A stretch of DNA of 8,747 bases from Spirochaetaceae bacterium (GTDB lineage Bacteria > Spirochaetota > Spirochaetia > DSM-27196 > Salinispiraceae), in contig SKVS01000402.1 in assembly GCA_007129335.1 (NCBI GenBank), forward strand, positions 1 through 8,747. Reading direction: 5' to 3'. This document shows, one piece after another, positions 5,798-8,747 of the stretch. Made by a program: the position numbers and the translations under genes. Every line of letters starts with the position of its first letter. Within the stretch, counting starts at the first letter, position 1. The notes beneath the pieces were generated by a model that saw nothing but the letters and a program-made list of their open reading frames with translations, did not search any database and was not told the DNA's origin.

Positions 5798-7135
5798 ATG
5801 GTGTTATTTCAGTTTTTTGCTGGACTATTGGGTCTTGGTTTTCTCGTACTCATTCACGAGGCCGGACATTTTTTTGCTGCCCGATCTCTGGGCATACAGG
5901 TTGAAACCTTTTCCATCGGCTGGGGCAAAGCTGTTTGGAAACATATGGGCAAGGATGGTGTAGCCTATCAGATAGCAGCCTTTCCTCTTGGCGGTTTTGT
6001 CCTCATGAAGGGTGAAGCTCAGTTCCGGGAGGCCTTAAACAAGGGCTTGAAGGAATTTCCCTATGAAAAAGGCTCCTTTTTCTCAGCCCACCCCTTAAAA
6101 CGTGTTCTGGTTGCTCTTGCGGGCCCGGCAATCAATATTGTATTTGCCATCTTGGTATTCAGCGTCATTTACGGAATCGGTTACGAATATACCTCTCACC
6201 CAGCACAAATTCTTCTTGCCGAAGGCACAACGCCAGCACGGGAAGCGGGTTTGCAGGATGGAGATGTTATTCTTCGCCTTGGAAACCAGCAAATCCAACA
6301 TTTCTCCGATTTACAACAAAAAATAGCAACGAATCCTAGAATTCCCCTGGAGACTGTTTATCTTCGGGGAGGAACCGAATTCACAACTACCTTAACACCC
6401 CGCCTGGATAATGACCGGGGAATAGGTCTTATTGGGGTTTACCCTGCCATCCGGCCTCTTATTGCTCAGGCAGGCCCTTCCCTAATTGAACAGGGTATCC
6501 TTCCTGGTGACCTCATAACCTCTATTCAGGGACAAGAGATTGACTACACCATTGATCTTTTTCAGGTGATTGAACAAACAAACCAGGCAATTGTTCTGGG
6601 CATTCGTCGGGGAAACGAGAATTTGCAGATTACTGTTACCCCAGACTTCGATGACCAATTACGTCCAGTACTGCCCCTGGGTTTTCAGGGTCAGGTATAC
6701 CGAACACCTGGCTACAACTTTTTCGGATCTATCGGTAGAGGTTTTCAAGAAGTAGGACAAACATTACAGCTTACCCTCAGGAGTTTGGGAATGCTCTTTT
6801 CCGGTCTCAATCCTACTCGGGCTGTCAGTGGACCGGTTCGCATCAGCGTTATGGTTGGGGAAGCTGCGACCCTGGGGTTTACCCAGGGTATAGGGACGGG
6901 ATTTAGACTCATATTTCATTTTCTGAGCATAATCAGCATAGCCCTTGCATTTGGTAATATGCTTCCCATACCTGTTCTCGATGGAGGACAGACTCTTATG
7001 TATAGTTACGAATTCATCAGTAAGAAACGCCTTACTCCCAAGGCAATTACGGTTTTTCAAACCTTTGGTGCGGTAATCGTTGTTGGCTTACTGTTTTTTG
7101 CTCTTTTCAGCGATCTGCTGTTTATTTTTACCTGA
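5798..7135 (+). CDS. rseP: Site-2 intramembrane zinc metalloprotease, RseP/RasP family
   Basis: This inner-membrane protease cuts transmembrane segments of anti-sigma factors or left-over signal peptides after a first cut on the outer side. The 445-residue protein has the catalytic zinc motif HEAGH (20-24) in the first helix, then the membrane-loop GGFVLMKGE. A second helix holds the GPAIN motif (109-113). Two PDZ-like domains follow, at about 138-205 (with AREAGLQDGDVI) and 220-285 (with IEQGILPGDLI). The third zinc-ligand segment is NMLPIPVLDGG (387-397, Asp395), and the last helix is near 415-440. Length fits two-PDZ members such as E. coli RseP (about 450). AAGGA at 5788-5792 precedes the ATG by five bases, overlapping the end of cdsA. 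Its substrate here is unknown. Confidence 0.96.
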   Translation: MVLFQFFAGLLGLGFLVLIHEAGHFFAARSLGIQVETFSIGWGKAVWKHMGKDGVAYQIAAFPLGGFVLMKGEAQFREALNKGLKEFPYEKGSFFSAHPLKRVLVALAGPAINIVFAILVFSVIYGIGYEYTSHPAQILLAEGTTPAREAGLQDGDVILRLGNQQIQHFSDLQQKIATNPRIPLETVYLRGGTEFTTTLTPRLDNDRGIGLIGVYPAIRPLIAQAGPSLIEQGILPGDLITSIQGQEIDYTIDLFQVIEQTNQAIVLGIRRGNENLQITVTPDFDDQLRPVLPLGFQGQVYRTPGYNFFGSIGRGFQEVGQTLQLTLRSLGMLFSGLNPTRAVSGPVRISVMVGEAATLGFTQGIGTGFRLIFHFLSIISIALAFGNMLPIPVLDGGQTLMYSYEFISKKRLTPKAITVFQTFGAVIVVGLLFFALFSDLLFIFT

Positions 7136-7149
7136 CCAAGGATGTGCTT

Positions 7150-8747
7150 ATGATCTCCCGAAGAATACTTTGGATTTTTCTTTCGACTTTTTTCTTTTTG
7201 TTTCTGTCTTTCCAGCTTTATTCCCAAACATCCAGTTTTCTCGATGCTCGTACAGGTCATAGCAGCCCTATTCGTCATATTGCAGCCTCAAGAAATTCCA
7301 CAACCCTTGTTACAGCTTCAACCGACGGTACCGTACTCGTTTGGGATTCTGTTACCGGAAATCTGACCAGACGAATAATTATCCCCGATCAAAATATTAC
7401 CCGCCTCATTGTGCATCCCCAGGGCACAAGTTTTAGTTACCTGTCTCCCAGTTCGGGAGGAGCCTTTCGTTTCAGGGGATATTCCATTTCTACGGGAAAC
7501 CGCCTGTTTGATGTTTCTGTCGACAGCCTTCCCCTGAGTATCGATTATTCTCCTAATGGAAACCTTATTGCTATGACATTCGCGCAATTCGACAGTGTCC
7601 GGCTTTTTTCCAGTGTGAATGGACGATTACAAAATGGATTGGCCCAGGGCTTTGGTATTGTAAACTTTGGAGTACTATCCTCTACTGCAACTACGTTTAT
7701 GGGGTATCAATCATCCAGAGGTCTGATAACCTACCATCGGGTCAGTACGACTGAAGAGTTAGCCCGGGTAAATACCGTGCCCGGTTTGGAGTCTCTCCAG
7801 CTGCAATCCAATAACCGCATTGCCCTTGCAAGGCAGGGTAATACCGTTTTTCTTATCGATGTAGTCAGCGGAGCTCAATTGCAGCAGCGTACTTACAACA
7901 ACCTTCACTCAATTCATTTGCTCAACGATTCAACGGTAGCTATGATCCATTTTTCCGATGGTCGTTACAGTCTCCAATGGTTAGACATAACCGGTCTACA
8001 ATTACCATCCATGGGAACCGGTTCGGTTGTGCGACTGGATGGAGTAAGTGGTCTGTTTGCCAGCCTTGGGAACAACGGTTTTGCAGCTACCCGTACCGAC
8101 GGTTCTGTTCAGCTTCACCGGCCTTTATCCCAGTCAGCTCTGCCATCACGGGTACAAACAATACAATCCATGGGTCAGGCAGTCAGGGCTGGCAGCTATG
8201 TCGTTACAGCGTCTCCCCTGGGTATTGCATATTTCGCAGAACAGGATGCTTTTCAAAGGCTTAGCGGATCGAATAATGTGCACCTCTTGCAATATGCAAC
8301 CCTCCCCTTACCTTTTCAGGGAACTCCGGGTATAGGTAGTTTAGGAGAATATGAAATTCTCCTATGGAACAGCACAGGGCCAAGCCGTTTATGGATTGCG
8401 GATTTCTCCCAGGGAGGAAGTCCGGTGGTTCGGGGTGTTACCGATGTAAAAAGCAGGCCTATTAGGAGAATTTCAAAACAGGGGGATTACATACTCTTGT
8501 TCTACCCCGATGACACTCTTGAAGTAATTTCCAGCTTGGATTATAGGCGAATTCTTGAGTACTCTACCCTTGGTCTGCAGGATGCAATAGTTTTTAACAA
8601 TGATTATTTAATAATTGCAAAATCTTCTGAAGGTGCTTTGAATTCATCATTAATCAGGGTAAATATTCAAACCCAGGAAACTGCGGTTGTAGCTAACGAT
8701 GACAGGCTGGTTTTTTCCCTGGCCTATCTCCCGGGGGCCGCAGAGTT
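7150..8747 (+). CDS. Exported WD40-like beta-propeller protein (3' end outside window)
   Basis: One frame stays open for 532 codons from ATG 7150 to the window edge. The N-terminus is a signal peptide: basic MISRRIL, a Phe/Leu-rich core to about residue 23, and a likely cut near YSQ (24-26). No lipobox cysteine is seen, so the product should be periplasmic or exported. One clear WD40 repeat lies at about 36-75, with GH at 36-37, a serine-rich turn, TDGTVLVWD at 58-66 and TG after it. Later stretches have the feel of degenerate propeller blades (for example IDYSPNGNLIAMTF, and NNGFAATRTDGSVQLHR). They are Ser/Thr-rich and lack clear GH and WD pairs. AAGGA at 7138-7142 precedes the ATG by seven bases. 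The gene is 14 bases after rseP and probably in the same operon. Partners and function are unknown. Confidence 0.85.
   Translation, partial: MISRRILWIFLSTFFFLFLSFQLYSQTSSFLDARTGHSSPIRHIAASRNSTTLVTASTDGTVLVWDSVTGNLTRRIIIPDQNITRLIVHPQGTSFSYLSPSSGGAFRFRGYSISTGNRLFDVSVDSLPLSIDYSPNGNLIAMTFAQFDSVRLFSSVNGRLQNGLAQGFGIVNFGVLSSTATTFMGYQSSRGLITYHRVSTTEELARVNTVPGLESLQLQSNNRIALARQGNTVFLIDVVSGAQLQQRTYNNLHSIHLLNDSTVAMIHFSDGRYSLQWLDITGLQLPSMGTGSVVRLDGVSGLFASLGNNGFAATRTDGSVQLHRPLSQSALPSRVQTIQSMGQAVRAGSYVVTASPLGIAYFAEQDAFQRLSGSNNVHLLQYATLPLPFQGTPGIGSLGEYEILLWNSTGPSRLWIADFSQGGSPVVRGVTDVKSRPIRRISKQGDYILLFYPDDTLEVISSLDYRRILEYSTLGLQDAIVFNNDYLIIAKSSEGALNSSLIRVNIQTQETAVVANDDRLVFSLAYLPGAAE

Noticed and set aside
7977..8335. 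Two 95-codon plus-strand frames
   Set aside because: Both lie inside the WD40-like gene in other frames, overlap each other, and lack ribosome binding sites.
8341..8471. TTAGGAGAAT repeated at 8341-8350 and 8462-8471, with an inverted copy at 8356-8364
   Set aside because: All lie in the coding frame of the WD40-like gene. The two direct copies fall in different protein contexts, and short matches like this are plausible by chance.

Overview
The window looks like chromosomal housekeeping DNA from a spirochaete, most likely a Treponema relative. The RpsB N-terminus (TTG start, reading [10 protein letters not shown]) and its long acidic tail resemble treponemal S2 proteins as I remember them. 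The order rpsB-tsf-frr-uppS-cdsA-rseP is also the one I associate with treponemes. The assignment is from memory of the families; no search was run.

Left edge (1-300): a tRNA-Arg(CCG) gene lies on the minus strand behind a plausible promoter. Beyond it is a doubtful minus-strand reading frame that leaves the window. From 403 everything reads on the plus strand. First comes a two-gene unit, a small DUF4321-like membrane protein followed by a Maf-type nucleotide pyrophosphatase. The overlap between them is decided by a good ribosome binding site at the maf start.

Between maf and rpsB (1260-1652, 393 bases) there is no gene, but the stretch is unusually structured. Three strong hairpins lie almost edge to edge (1343-1377, 1378-1441, 1443-1472), and a 10-bp perfect pairing (1323-1332 with 1477-1486) closes around all of them. 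A 10-base direct repeat (1302-1311 and 1484-1493) flanks the block, and a further 7-bp hairpin follows. This is the most interesting feature here. It could be a folded leader RNA of the rpsB operon, a small RNA, or a degenerate mobile inverted-repeat element.

Translation block: rpsB and tsf form a tight pair that ends at a GC-rich hairpin terminator. A good sigma70-type promoter follows and starts a second unit, frr-uppS-cdsA-rseP, with gaps of 3, 2 and 8 bases. A large exported WD40-like protein follows rseP after 14 bases and runs out of the window. The unit combines ribosome recycling, the undecaprenyl carrier for cell-wall synthesis, CDP-diacylglycerol for phospholipids, and intramembrane proteolysis in envelope stress. 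The dxr gene, often found between cdsA and rseP, is absent.
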